From NCBI RefSeq assembly GCF_013522705.1, contig NZ_JAAMRE010000029.1, positions 24,139 to 88,138 on the forward strand: DNA of 64,000 nt, read 5' to 3'. How positions within the stretch are numbered: position 1 is the stretch's first letter; every line of letters begins with the position of its first letter. This DNA comes from Pseudomonas lurida (GTDB taxonomy: Bacteria > Pseudomonadota > Gammaproteobacteria > Pseudomonadales > Pseudomonadaceae). The notes beneath the pieces are model-generated. The model saw only the letters and a list, made by a program, of their open reading frames with translations. It ran no database searches and was not told where the DNA came from. Below, in pieces: positions 18,046-26,404 of this stretch. Position numbers and translations under genes: made by a program.

Positions 18046-20390
18046 GCAATCATCATCAAGCCGACCAAACCCCGACCCCGCGCTACAAGCCATACAAAGG
18101 CCCGGCCGGCGGCTGGGGCGCGCTGATCAGCGTCGCCCATGCCTGGCTGACCAGCGACAACGCGTTGAAAAACCTGCGCATGATGCTCAAGACCAACCAG
18201 AACGGCGGCTTCGACTGCCCAGGCTGCGCCTGGGGCGACTCGCCGGAAAGCGGCATGGTCAAGTTTTGCGAAAACGGCGCCAAGGCGGTCAACTGGGAAG
18301 CCACCAAGCGCCGCGTGGATGGTGCATTCTTCGCCAAACACAGCGTCACCGCCTTGCTGGAGCAGAGCGACTACTGGCTGGAATATCAGGGCCGCCTGAC
18401 CGAGCCGATGCGCTACGACCCCGCAAGCGACCGTTACAAACCCATCAGTTGGGAAGCGGCCTTCGATCTGATCGGCAAGCATCTCAATGCCCTGCCCAGC
18501 CCGGACATGGCTGAGTTCTATACCTCCGGACGCGCCAGCAACGAAGCCGCGTACCTGTATCAACTCTTTGTACGCGCCTACGGCACCAACAACTTCCCGG
18601 ACTGCTCGAACATGTGCCACGAAGCCAGCGGCGTGGCCCTGGCGCAGAGCGTGGGGGTCGGCAAAGGCACGGTGACCTTTGATGACTTTGAACATGCCGA
18701 CGCGATCTTCGTCTGGGGCCAGAACCCTGGCACCAACCATCCGCGCATGCTCGAACCCTTGCGCGAGGCGGTAAAGCGCGGCGCCCAGGTGGTGTGCATC
18801 AACCCACTCAAGGAGCGCGGCCTGGAACGCTTCCAGCATCCGCAGCATCCGCTGGAAATGCTCACCAACGGCGACAAGCCGACCAATACCGCGTATTTCC
18901 GCCCGGCATTGGGCGGCGACATGGCCATCCTGCGCGGCATGGCCAAGTTCCTGCTGTTGTGGGAACGCCAGGCCCAGGCCGAAGGCAAGGAAGCCGTGTT
19001 CGACCACGACTTCCTCAATGAACATACCGCCAACGTGCTGGATTACCTGGCCAGGATCGACGACACCTCATGGGATGAGATCGTCGAGCAATCCGGCCTG
19101 TCCCTGGTGGAAATCGAGCAGGCGGCGCGCATGTACGCCAAAGGCAAGAACGTGATCATGTGCTGGGCGATGGGTATCACCCAGCACCGCCACTCGGTGC
19201 CGACCATTCAGGAAATCGCCAACCTGATGCTGCTGCGCGGCAATATCGGCCGTCCGGGCGCAGGCCTGTGCCCGGTACGTGGTCACAGCAACGTGCAGGG
19301 CGACCGCACCATGGGCATCAATGAGCGCCCGCCGGTCGCGTTCCTTGATGCGCTGGAGCGCCGCTTCCAGTTCCAGGTGCCGCGCACCAACGGCCACAAC
19401 GTGGTCGAAGCGATCCACGCCATGCTGGAGGGCCGCTCCAAGGTGTTTATCGGCCTGGGCGGCAACTTCGCCCAAGCCACGCCGGACAGCACGCGCACCT
19501 TCCAAGCGCTGCGCAACTGCGACCTGACCGTGCAGATCAGCACCAAGCTCAACCGCAGCCATCTGATGCACGGCAAAGAAGCGCTGATCCTGCCGTGCCT
19601 GGGCCGTACCGACATCGATATCCAGGCCGAAGGCCCGCAAGCGGTGACGGTGGAAGACTCGTTCAGCATGGTCCACGGCTCCAATGGTCAATTGCAGCCG
19701 CTGTCGAGCCTGATGAAATCCGAGCCGGCGATTCTGGCCGGCATCGCCGCCGCGACCCTGGGCAGCCAGCCGGTCGATTGGAACTGGCTGGTAGCGGACT
19801 ACCGACGCATCCGCGACCTGATCGCCGACACCATCCCCGGCTTCAAGGACTTCAACGAGAAGATCAAAAACCCGGGCGGTTTCTATCTGGGTAACTCCGC
19901 AGGTGCGCGCCGCTGGAACACCCCATCGGGCCGCGCCAGCTTCCGCCCGAACGTGCTGCCCAAGGATCTGATCCACGAACGCACCCACGCCACAGGGCGC
20001 GTGCCGGATTTGATCATGCAGTCGATGCGTTCCCACGATCAGTACAACACCACCATTTATGGCTTGGACGACCGTTACCGTGGGGTCAAGGGGCAGCGTG
20101 ACGTGTTGTTCGTCAACGAAGCCGACATTATCCGACTGGGCTTCAAGCCAGGACAGAAGGCCGACATTGTGTCGTTGTGGGAGGATGGACGCGAGCGCCG
20201 GGTGAAGGGCTTCACTTTGCTGGCATTTGATATTCCAGCGGGGCAGGCAGCGGCTTATTACCCGGAAGTGAACCCGCTGGTGCCGCTCGAAAGCACAGGC
20301 GACGGCAGCCATACGCCAACGTCGAAGTTTGTGGCGATCCGCCTGGAAGCGGCGAGCGAGAGCGGTTTGATCCTGTCGCGGTCGGCTTGA
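18042..20390 (+). CDS. FdhF/YdeP-family molybdopterin oxidoreductase
   Basis: I set the start at 18042 (MSNHHQADQTPTPRYKPY), overlapping the fdhD stop, giving 782 residues; an in-frame ATG 174 bases upstream lies inside fdhD. The protein is a catalytic bis-MGD subunit. It has only one CPGC pair (Cys59, Cys62) near the N-terminus, not a full four-cysteine 4Fe-4S motif. The molybdenum ligand is expected at Cys192 in PDCSNMCHEASG, followed by FVWGQNPGTNHPR and the C-terminal dinucleotide-binding domain (VPDLIMQSMRSHDQYNTTIYG). There is no Tat signal, so it should be cytoplasmic. No electron-transfer subunits are encoded nearby. The true substrate of this clade is uncertain; formate is an inference from fdhD. 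Confidence 0.9.
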   Translation: MSNHHQADQTPTPRYKPYKGPAGGWGALISVAHAWLTSDNALKNLRMMLKTNQNGGFDCPGCAWGDSPESGMVKFCENGAKAVNWEATKRRVDGAFFAKHSVTALLEQSDYWLEYQGRLTEPMRYDPASDRYKPISWEAAFDLIGKHLNALPSPDMAEFYTSGRASNEAAYLYQLFVRAYGTNNFPDCSNMCHEASGVALAQSVGVGKGTVTFDDFEHADAIFVWGQNPGTNHPRMLEPLREAVKRGAQVVCINPLKERGLERFQHPQHPLEMLTNGDKPTNTAYFRPALGGDMAILRGMAKFLLLWERQAQAEGKEAVFDHDFLNEHTANVLDYLARIDDTSWDEIVEQSGLSLVEIEQAARMYAKGKNVIMCWAMGITQHRHSVPTIQEIANLMLLRGNIGRPGAGLCPVRGHSNVQGDRTMGINERPPVAFLDALERRFQFQVPRTNGHNVVEAIHAMLEGRSKVFIGLGGNFAQATPDSTRTFQALRNCDLTVQISTKLNRSHLMHGKEALILPCLGRTDIDIQAEGPQAVTVEDSFSMVHGSNGQLQPLSSLMKSEPAILAGIAAATLGSQPVDWNWLVADYRRIRDLIADTIPGFKDFNEKIKNPGGFYLGNSAGARRWNTPSGRASFRPNVLPKDLIHERTHATGRVPDLIMQSMRSHDQYNTTIYGLDDRYRGVKGQRDVLFVNEADIIRLGFKPGQKADIVSLWEDGRERRVKGFTLLAFDIPAGQAAAYYPEVNPLVPLESTGDGSHTPTSKFVAIRLEAASESGLILSRSA

Positions 20391-20407
20391 CCGATCATTT
20401 CGGACAC

Positions 20408-20438
20408 AAAAAAAGGCCGCTTTTATATAAAAGCGGCC
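20408..20438. terminator. perfect hairpin after the YdeP-type gene
   Basis: Perfect ten-base arms (GGCCGCTTTT / AAAAGCGGCC) with a four-base ATAT loop, 25 bases after the stop codon. The A-run precedes the stem on the plus strand, so the classical U-tract exists only for minus-strand transcripts. On the plus strand it would be a weak terminator or an RNA 3'-end stabiliser. Confidence 0.65.
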
Positions 20439-20597
20439 GTTCCGAAGTAGCTAATGACTCGTAAAAATCACTTAAGTTCCATAGTTAAAACAGTAACTTA
20501 GAGAATTGTGTACAACTCGTGTTACTGGTCGGATTTCTATTGTCACAATGTCAATACAGCCTCAGGATCGCGCCGTCATCCCCTTGAGGTTTCCCGA

Positions 20598-21077
20598 ATG
20601 AAGTTCTCCTCGATTCTCTTGTTGTCCCTTGGCCTGGTCAGTGGCGCAGCCATGGCCGGTGGCACCACCGAAGCCGGTGTGGGCGGCGCATTGGGCGGGG
20701 TTCTAGGTTCTGTCGTCGGCCAGCAGCTGGGCGGCAACACCGGTTCGACGATCGGCGCAGCCCTCGGCGGCGCGGGCGGCAGCGCGGTCGGCGCCGACAA
20801 ACGCAGCCGTGGCGAAGCAGCCATTGGCGGCGCACTGGGCGCAGCCGGCGGTAACGTTGTGGGCCGCAGCGTCGGCGGCAGCACAGGTGCACTGGTCGGC
20901 TCCGCAGCCGGCGGTGGCGCGGGTGGTGCATTGGGCAACTATATGGGCAACAAGAGCGACGACGATGACCGTGGTTATCGTGGTCGCGACGACCGTCGCT
21001 ATTATCGTGACGATCACCCAGGCCGCGGTCACGCCTACGGGCATCGCAAGAACAAACATCACTACCGTCACCGCTAA
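20598..21077 (+). CDS. glycine-zipper surface/membrane protein with His/Arg-rich tail
   Basis: The ATG at 20598 (MKFSSILLLSLGLVSGAAMA) starts a clear signal peptide and has GAGG upstream; the longer in-frame start at 20508 lacks these. After cleavage, residues about 21-120 are a run of GxxxG-type glycine zippers (AALGGAGGSAVG, GAALGAAGGNVVG and similar), probably able to pack as membrane helices. Residues about 120-159 are charged, with RDDRRYYRDD and an RHR-rich C-terminus. It resembles 17-kDa-antigen/glycine-zipper envelope proteins, but lacks a lipobox Cys. Function not known; the gene stands alone. Confidence 0.85.
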   Translation: MKFSSILLLSLGLVSGAAMAGGTTEAGVGGALGGVLGSVVGQQLGGNTGSTIGAALGGAGGSAVGADKRSRGEAAIGGALGAAGGNVVGRSVGGSTGALVGSAAGGGAGGALGNYMGNKSDDDDRGYRGRDDRRYYRDDHPGRGHAYGHRKNKHHYRHR

Positions 21078-21102
21078 GCTCTAAAGAACACCTCAACACC
21101 CC

Positions 21103-21129
21103 TGTGGGAGGGGCTTGCCACCTCCCACA
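21103..21129. repeat. REP-like palindrome
   Basis: TGTGGGAG and CTCCCACA arms around GGGCTTGCCAC, in the short gap between two convergent genes. It may double as a terminator. Confidence 0.7.
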
Positions 21130-21142
21130 TCGGCTTGTTCGG

Positions 21143-21574
21143 TCAGGCCACCAACCTCTGCAATGCCTCGCGTAGCACTCCCGGAATCGTCACCGGCTGG
21201 TTTGTCCCCCGGTCCACGAACACATGCACAAAACGCCCCGCCGCACAGGCTTCCTGCTCGCCTGCCTTGAATACCGCCAACTCGTATTGCACTGAGCTGT
21301 TGCCCAACTTGCCCACGCGCAGGCCGATATCAATGCGCTCCGGGAAAGCAATCGACGCAAAGTAATCGCACGCCGAACTGACCACAAACCCGACCACTTC
21401 CCCGTCATGGATATTCAGCCCGCCCTGTTCAATCAGGTAGGTATTCACCGCCGTGTCAAAAAAGCTGTAGTAGGTGACGTTGTTCACATGGCCGTACACA
21501 TCGTTGTCGTGCCAGCGCGTGATGATCGACTGGAAGTGAGGGTAATCGGCGCGTTGCGGCACTGAGTCAGGCAT
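21143..21574 (-). CDS. acyl-CoA thioesterase, 4HBT/YbgC type
   Basis: The 143-residue single-hotdog protein carries the 4-hydroxybenzoyl-CoA thioesterase signature WHDNDVYGHVNNVTYYSFFD, with the catalytic Asp near residue 22, and the following strands VVSSACDYFASIAFPERIDIGLRVG. These enzymes hydrolyse acyl-CoA thioesters in the cytosol; chain specificity cannot be read. It is on the minus strand 23 bases downstream of recQ and so probably cotranscribed with it. Confidence 0.88.
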   Translation of the reverse strand: MPDSVPQRADYPHFQSIITRWHDNDVYGHVNNVTYYSFFDTAVNTYLIEQGGLNIHDGEVVGFVVSSACDYFASIAFPERIDIGLRVGKLGNSSVQYELAVFKAGEQEACAAGRFVHVFVDRGTNQPVTIPGVLREALQRLVA

Positions 21575-21597
21575 GGATACCTCTCATGAAAGGGAAG

Positions 21598-23535
21598 TTA
21601 CAGGTCATGCAAATGAGCCTCGGCCCATTCGCGTACGTCGGCGTAGGGGTAGTCTTCCAGCGCAGCGAAACCCGGAATGCCCCGCGCCTTTAACTTGGTA
21701 AACAACGGTACGCTGATACCTCCCAGGAAACGCGTCAGCCGTTCAGCGCCGGGCAGTTGGCCGGTATGTTCATGATGCCTGTGGATAAAATCACCGCACA
21801 GCCCCATGAAGTTTTTATCCACAAGCGGCGGCAGACCCGGCGGTGCCGGCAGATGCGCGACATGCCCGTGGCACACCGAGCAATGCCCGCAGCGTTGCGG
21901 CGCGTTTTCATCACCAAAATAATGGGCCAGCCGCTGGCCCAGACAGTGCTCGGTGGCGAACAGATCGAGCATGGCGTGAATCCGCGCCACCTCCGTCACC
22001 TCGTGCTGCATGAAGCCTGTGTATAACTCGGCGCTCAACCGCTGTGGGTCAAAATCGGTATTCAGCAGGCTGTAGACCTCCGTCATCTGCTTGCTTTCCA
22101 GCTCGATCAGCCCCTGTTCCTGGAAGTAATCCAGCGCCTTCACCACCCGGCTGCGCTCGGCGTTGTGCTGCTGGTAAAGCGCATCGAAATCCACCGTGGC
22201 CCAGGTTTTCGCGCGCTTGCACACTTGGATGATCGCCGCGACAAACTGTTGCCGCTCACCGGCGAAGCGCGCCAATAAAGCCTCGGGGTCGACCAGATAC
22301 TTGAAGCGGTATTCCGCGTAAAACGCGTAGCGCGGCGCGATCACGCCCTTGAGCTCCAGTTGCACCAGCAGCGTCTTGAGCGGTAGCTCGCGGATATTGC
22401 TGTGATCCGACAGCGACCTCAGCAGGAACTCCCACTGCCCCTCGCTACGCGCCGCCTGCAAGTCTTCGAGCACGCGGCGAATACCCTCCTGCTCAGGCGT
22501 GTCGCCGTAGACGAAGTTCTCCAGCACATTGAGGCTGTCGCGGTTGGCCAGCACCAGGCAGTCCGAAGGCTGGCCATCACGCCCGGCGCGGCCGATTTCC
22601 TGGCTGTAGTTCTCGATGGACTTGGGCAGGTCGAAGTGCACAACATTACGGATATCGCTTTTATCGATGCCCATCCCGAACGCGATGGTGGCCACAATGC
22701 AATTGGAGCGCCCGTCCATGAAGCGCTGCTGGATACCTTCGCGTTTATCGTGGGGCAAGCCGGCATGATAGGCCTCGGCCTGGATGCCGTTACGGTTCAG
22801 ATGCTCGGCAATCTGCTCGGCGGTTTTCTGCAGGGTGACGTAGACGATGCTCGGCTGGTTGGCCCGCTCGCTCATCCACTGCACAAGACGGCGGCGCTTG
22901 TCTGCACCGTTGACCGGTTCGACCAGCAAATTAAGGTTCGGTCGATAGAAGCCCGTGGTGACCACGTCGTCCGGCGCAATGGCGAACTTGGCCTGCATAT
23001 CGGCGATCACCTTGGGCGTCGCTGTCGCCGTCAACAGCAACGCTTGTGGGATCTTGAACTGGCGTTGGTAATCCGGCAGCTTCAGATAGTCCGGACGGAA
23101 GTTGTGGCCCCATTCGGAAATACAGTGCGCCTCATCCACCACCAGCAACGAGATCTGCACACTTTGCAGGAAGTTGCGAAAGCGTTCGTTCTTCAAGCGC
23201 TCCACGGAAATCATCAGGATTTTCAGTTCGCCGGAACGCGCCCGGGCCATCACATCATTGGCATCCTCTCGGCTTTGCGCCGAATCGATACTGCCTGCTG
23301 AAATACCGTGGCGTTGCAGGAAGCCCAACTGATCCTGCATCAGCGCCAACAGCGGCGACACCACCAGCGTCAGGTGCGGCAGCAGTACCGCCGACAATTG
23401 ATAACACAGGGACTTGCCCGACCCCGTAGGGAAAATGGCCGCAGCCGAACGGCCGGCCAGTACGGCGTTGACCGTTTCTTCCTGACCCAAACGAAACTGT
23501 GGATAACCAAAGACCTGCTGGAGGGTGTCGTGCAT
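21598..23535 (-). CDS. recQ: RecQ-family ATP-dependent DNA helicase
   Basis: The 645-residue 3'-5' helicase has a motif-0 region (FGYPQFRLGQEETVNAVLAGR), Walker A FPTGSGKSLCYQL, the DEAH box VVDEAHCISEWGHNFRPDY, motif IV-VI elements (YHAGLPHDKREGIQQRF, ATIAFGMGIDKSDIRNVVH, QEIGRAGRDG), then a winged-helix-like part. Its zinc-type cysteine cluster (RCGHCSVCHG) is near residue 550, later than in E. coli RecQ. No HRDC domain is apparent at the C-terminus. The family resolves recombination intermediates and stalled forks. It may be a RecQ-like paralog rather than the main RecQ. Confidence 0.9.
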   Translation of the reverse strand: MHDTLQQVFGYPQFRLGQEETVNAVLAGRSAAAIFPTGSGKSLCYQLSAVLLPHLTLVVSPLLALMQDQLGFLQRHGISAGSIDSAQSREDANDVMARARSGELKILMISVERLKNERFRNFLQSVQISLLVVDEAHCISEWGHNFRPDYLKLPDYQRQFKIPQALLLTATATPKVIADMQAKFAIAPDDVVTTGFYRPNLNLLVEPVNGADKRRRLVQWMSERANQPSIVYVTLQKTAEQIAEHLNRNGIQAEAYHAGLPHDKREGIQQRFMDGRSNCIVATIAFGMGIDKSDIRNVVHFDLPKSIENYSQEIGRAGRDGQPSDCLVLANRDSLNVLENFVYGDTPEQEGIRRVLEDLQAARSEGQWEFLLRSLSDHSNIRELPLKTLLVQLELKGVIAPRYAFYAEYRFKYLVDPEALLARFAGERQQFVAAIIQVCKRAKTWATVDFDALYQQHNAERSRVVKALDYFQEQGLIELESKQMTEVYSLLNTDFDPQRLSAELYTGFMQHEVTEVARIHAMLDLFATEHCLGQRLAHYFGDENAPQRCGHCSVCHGHVAHLPAPPGLPPLVDKNFMGLCGDFIHRHHEHTGQLPGAERLTRFLGGISVPLFTKLKARGIPGFAALEDYPYADVREWAEAHLHDL

Positions 23536-23718
23536 AGGCTGTCACTCCATTGACCGCTGAAGGTGGCTTAAAAACGTAGCCCAGTCAGTTCAGCGAATCG
23601 AGAAAGGTCACATGGAAAAAAGAGACAGGATGATACACAGGGTGCAGCAATGGCCTTGGGCCAAGTTCGACGAGTTCGACGAGTTCGACTGTGGCTGTAG
23701 GAACACTCCAACCCAAAG

Positions 23719-23748
23719 GTGGGAGGGGCTATCGGGAGCCCCTCCCAC
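23719..23748. repeat. REP-like palindrome
   Basis: Perfect 12-base arms GTGGGAGGGGCT / AGCCCCTCCCAC around ATCGGG, 27 bases past the stop of the YfaP/TPR gene at 23775 (downstream on the minus strand). It probably also acts as a terminator for that gene. Confidence 0.75.
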
Positions 23749-23774
23749 ATTTTCAAAACTGCACTGCAGCTGAA

Positions 23775-24950
23775 TCAGCGATTCCGCACCCGCTCGATCG
23801 CCGTGTCATACACCGGGTTGGCCTTCTGTTCCTTGGCTAGCTGGTAATGACGCAACGCATCCGCAAACTGCCCCGCCGCTTCGTAGATCCGCGCAATGTT
23901 GTAGTAGGCACCGGCACGCACGGTCGCTGCATTCGCGCCAGTGGCCAAGGCGACGGCCTTACGATTGGCCCAGATCGACTCGGCGGTGTTACCGGCCTTC
24001 TGATAAGCCAGGCCAAGGTTGCCGTAGGCTTTGCCGAAGCCGTTGTCCAGATCGATCGCCTGACGGAACAACTCGATGGCCTGATCCAGATTGCCGGCTT
24101 GGTAGGCCGCTTCACCTTGCACGTTCAGACGTTTCGCGTCCGCTTGTGCGGAGGAGCTGACGGCCACGGCGGTCACGGCAACGCTGTCATCCAGCAACGG
24201 TTTGACTTCGTTGAGCACATCCTTGGCGTCCACCTTTACACCGCTGAAGGTATTGATGTCCTGGAAGTCGCCGCTGCCGGTCATGCGGAATACCGTCCAC
24301 AGGTTGCCGCTACGGTTTTTCGGCACGTAGTAAGTGCGCACCAGCGACTGGCCCATGTACACGAACACTTTGGCTTCGCTGTTCGACAACTGGCGTGAAC
24401 TCGGATTGGCGATATTGGTGAAGTCATGCACCGCATATACATAACTTTCGCCGTAGTGTTTTTTCTGCAGGGTGATGGTTTCCGGGCCATAGCTGTCGAC
24501 GTCGTCCACGTCCAACTCGGCGTCAGTCCCCTGCTTGTTTTCGAAATAAATGTTATTGCCCGGGAAAATCATGTGGGAGTCGAGATCTTCCGGGGTCTTG
24601 CCCCACGTCAGCACGACGCGCAGCCCGTCAAGGTTTTCCATGACCGGGCTGATGGCATAGGTCATGCCTGCGCAAGGGCACTTGACCACCAGGTTGGAAT
24701 AGCCCGGCTTCTTGATGATCAACAGGTTGCTCGCATCATCGGCGGCTTCGCTGGTCAGGGTCACTTGGCCCTGGGCGTTGGTGCGGCCCACCACGTTCTG
24801 CGCACCATTGCGCTGCAGCAATACTTCGGCATCGGCGATTTTCTGATCCTTGACCACCGCGCTGAGCACTTCAATCGGCAACTGCTCGGCCTGAACGGAA
24901 AAAGCCACCGCACACAATGACATCGCCGAAGCGACACGAAACAAACTCAT
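23775..24950 (-). CDS. secreted YfaP (DUF2135)-TPR protein
   Basis: The 391-residue product has a signal peptide (MSLFRVASAMSLCAVAFSVQA), a small Cna-B-like beta domain (about 25-95, with GRTNAQGQVTLTSE), and a YfaP/DUF2135 domain (about 105-215) with the hallmark LTWGKTPEDLDSHMIFPG and DVDDVDSYGPETITL. Three to four tetratricopeptide repeats (about 270-385) follow, such as AAYQAGNLDQAIELFRQAIDL. It should be periplasmic and act in protein-protein contacts; its partner is unknown. The gene is flanked by a REP palindrome and by the divergent yhfG-fic pair. Confidence 0.85.
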   Translation of the reverse strand: MSLFRVASAMSLCAVAFSVQAEQLPIEVLSAVVKDQKIADAEVLLQRNGAQNVVGRTNAQGQVTLTSEAADDASNLLIIKKPGYSNLVVKCPCAGMTYAISPVMENLDGLRVVLTWGKTPEDLDSHMIFPGNNIYFENKQGTDAELDVDDVDSYGPETITLQKKHYGESYVYAVHDFTNIANPSSRQLSNSEAKVFVYMGQSLVRTYYVPKNRSGNLWTVFRMTGSGDFQDINTFSGVKVDAKDVLNEVKPLLDDSVAVTAVAVSSSAQADAKRLNVQGEAAYQAGNLDQAIELFRQAIDLDNGFGKAYGNLGLAYQKAGNTAESIWANRKAVALATGANAATVRAGAYYNIARIYEAAGQFADALRHYQLAKEQKANPVYDTAIERVRNR

Positions 24951-25125
24951 GCTTAACTCCCTTTAAATGATGGGCGGAATCGCCCTACAAGATTTTGCGT
25001 TGAAACATACGCTGAATTCAGCCTCATAGCGGAGTATTTATACAAAATGTGACGTGGTTTTTATCCCGCCTTTCCGCTGACGCATTGAGCTACAATCAAG
25101 CCTTGCCACCCAGGAGGACGCTGTA

Positions 25126-25296
25126 ATGAGCGAACTGACGTTTGAGCAAAAACAGGATCACTACCACAAGATCCGTCGCTCCAATTACCTGGCCAGCCTG
25201 CGCCTGGAAGGGTTCGAGACCCAACCGGCCGATGTCGACAAACCCCTGCCGACCCGCGAAGCCGTGCTTGCCAAGTACCGCAACACTCCACGCTGA
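25126..25296 (+). CDS. yhfG: YhfG-type antitoxin of Fic toxin, 56 aa
   Basis: This ORF reads MSELTFEQKQDHYHKIRR... and ends at a TGA that shares its last base with the fic ATG (TGATG). A strong AGGAGG lies upstream. It matches YhfG, the small helical partner of class I Fic enzymes. The inhibitory motif S/T-x-x-x-E-G/N is present as S24-L-R-L-E28-G29, whose Glu is known in the family to block ATP gamma-phosphate placement in the Fic active site. Size, coupling to fic and motif make this assignment firm. Confidence 0.9.
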   Translation: MSELTFEQKQDHYHKIRRSNYLASLRLEGFETQPADVDKPLPTREAVLAKYRNTPR

Positions 25297-25895
25297 TGCT
25301 CGACAAATACGGGGTGGGCCAGGACCCGTACTGCTACCCCGGTAGCAGCGTCCTGCGCAACCGCCTCGATTTGCTCGACGAACAACGCCTGCACCAGGCC
25401 GAGCGGGAACTATCCGAAATCGCGGTAGGCAGCCTCCCGCTCTTCCCGCCGCCCTACGACCTCGAACGCCTGCAGTACATCCACCGGACGCTGTTCGGCG
25501 ACATCTACGACTGGGCCGGTGAACTGCGCAGCGTCAACATCCGAAAAGGCGACACCCTGTTCTGCACCCCGGAACGCATCCAACCGGAAGCGGCGAAGAT
25601 CATTCGGCACATGGAAGATGCAAACTGGTTTGTGGGCGCGAGCCAAGCCGAACTGGTGACGCAGGTTGCCGAGGCGTATGGCGACCTCAACGTGATCCAC
25701 CCGTTCCGCGAAGGCAACGGCCGGGCGCAGCGGATTTTGTTCGAGCAAATCATCGTCAATGCAGGGTTTTCAGTGAACTGGTGGCTGGTCAAACACGCGG
25801 CGTGGATACCGGCGAATATTGATGCGGTGGCGTGTGATTATCGGGGGTTGGAGGCGATTTTTGAGCGGTGTATCAGCAGGCCTGTAAGGCAGTGA
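25296..25895 (+). CDS. fic: Fic-family AMP-transferase toxin
   Basis: The 199-residue protein has the complete catalytic Fic motif HPFREGNGRAQR at residues 135-146 (His135, Phe137, Glu139, Asn141, Arg143, Arg146). The flap region (SVNIRKGDTLFC, near 79-90) that docks the target is also present. Class I Fic proteins adenylylate target proteins, in some cases DNA gyrase and topoisomerase IV, and are held inactive by the YhfG/VbhA-type partner encoded just upstream. The stop codon touches the start of a repeat element, suggesting the locus is bordered by mobile repeats. Target unknown here. Confidence 0.93.
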   Translation: MLDKYGVGQDPYCYPGSSVLRNRLDLLDEQRLHQAERELSEIAVGSLPLFPPPYDLERLQYIHRTLFGDIYDWAGELRSVNIRKGDTLFCTPERIQPEAAKIIRHMEDANWFVGASQAELVTQVAEAYGDLNVIHPFREGNGRAQRILFEQIIVNAGFSVNWWLVKHAAWIPANIDAVACDYRGLEAIFERCISRPVRQ

Positions 25896-25982
25896 TCGTT
25901 CCTCACGCGCTGCGTGGGTCCTCGGCACGGGTGACGCAGAGCGTCACGGGATGCATTCCCACGCGGGAGCGTGGGAACGATC
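25894..25982. repeat. repeat element of the GTTCCCACGC / GTGACGC family
   Basis: Terminal GATCGTT/AACGATC inverted ends enclose two palindromes: GTGACGC-AGA-GCGTCAC (25931-25947) and TTCCCACGC-GGGA-GCGTGGGAA (25956-25977). The same modules form the tandem array at 63.45-63.87 kb. Confidence 0.8.
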
Positions 25983-26054
25983 TGAAACAGCCTTTGCCTG
26001 TATTGCACCATTGCACCGCACCCACCTATAGTTCGCCCCTCGCTGCAAAATCAG

Positions 26055-26215
26055 CGATCGGGTTTGGTCACCGATTACAGAGATCGCATACGCACCCTCA
26101 GATGTCGTAGGCACTTACGTGCCCATACGCTTCATGGCGGCTGTGTTTGGGACGCCTTCGGGCGTGCCGGGTGATCCCTGCCGGTTGACCAACCTGGACA
26201 CAGTCCGCCGCCCAC
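26055..26215 (+). other. structured leader-like segment with two consecutive hairpins
   Basis: In the 717-base spacer after fic, this stretch contains GGCAC-TTAC-GTGCC and ACGCC-TTCG-GGCGT (a UUCG tetraloop) stems. It then runs directly into the broken ORF at 26189. I recall similar sequences preceding small DUF3077/DUF6124-type genes in Pseudomonas genomes, in multiple copies, so it is probably a conserved 5' regulatory or mobile leader. Not verified by alignment. Confidence 0.45.
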
Positions 26216-26395
26216 CAACGCATCCGCGCAGCTACGGACCTGCTGGAAACCTTCTCCTGCCTGACCTTCGAACACGCCAACCTCAAAGACATCTCCCACA
26301 TCACCAACGCCTTGTACCTGCTCGTCCAGGACGGCTGTGATTTGTTGGAAGCGGCGCAACATGTACAGCTGCAACCCGAACAACCGCAAATCTAA
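26189..26395 (+). pseudogene. 5'-truncated small Pseudomonas-specific gene (DUF3077/DUF6124-like)
   Basis: The frame ending at TAA 26393-26395 is open from 26189 but has no ATG, GTG or TTG start at a usable place. It encodes IRAATDLLETFSCLTFEHAN and then helical sequence ending QPEQPQI, which resembles the C-terminal half of small Pseudomonas proteins that follow the leader described at 26055. The N-terminal half is missing, and the leader joins the coding part at a GCCGCCCA string. This suggests a deletion between short repeats. Confidence 0.5.
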
Positions 26396-26404
26396 GCAAC
26401 ACGC

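Noticed and set aside
18042..20390. Possible selenocysteine codon in the formate dehydrogenase-like gene
   Set aside because: The position aligned with selenocysteine in FdhF carries an ordinary Cys codon (Cys192), with no in-frame TGA.
20508..20597. Longer N-terminus for the glycine-zipper protein
   Set aside because: The added 30 residues precede a perfect signal peptide start and lack a ribosome site.
23568..23756. 62-codon minus ORF between recQ and the YfaP/TPR gene
   Set aside because: Overlaps a REP palindrome, has no ribosome site and no recognisable sequence.
26119..26340. 73-codon plus ORF over the structured leader
   Set aside because: Reads through hairpins with low-complexity Arg/Pro content. 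The frame of the broken gene at 26189 gives a far more protein-like sequence.
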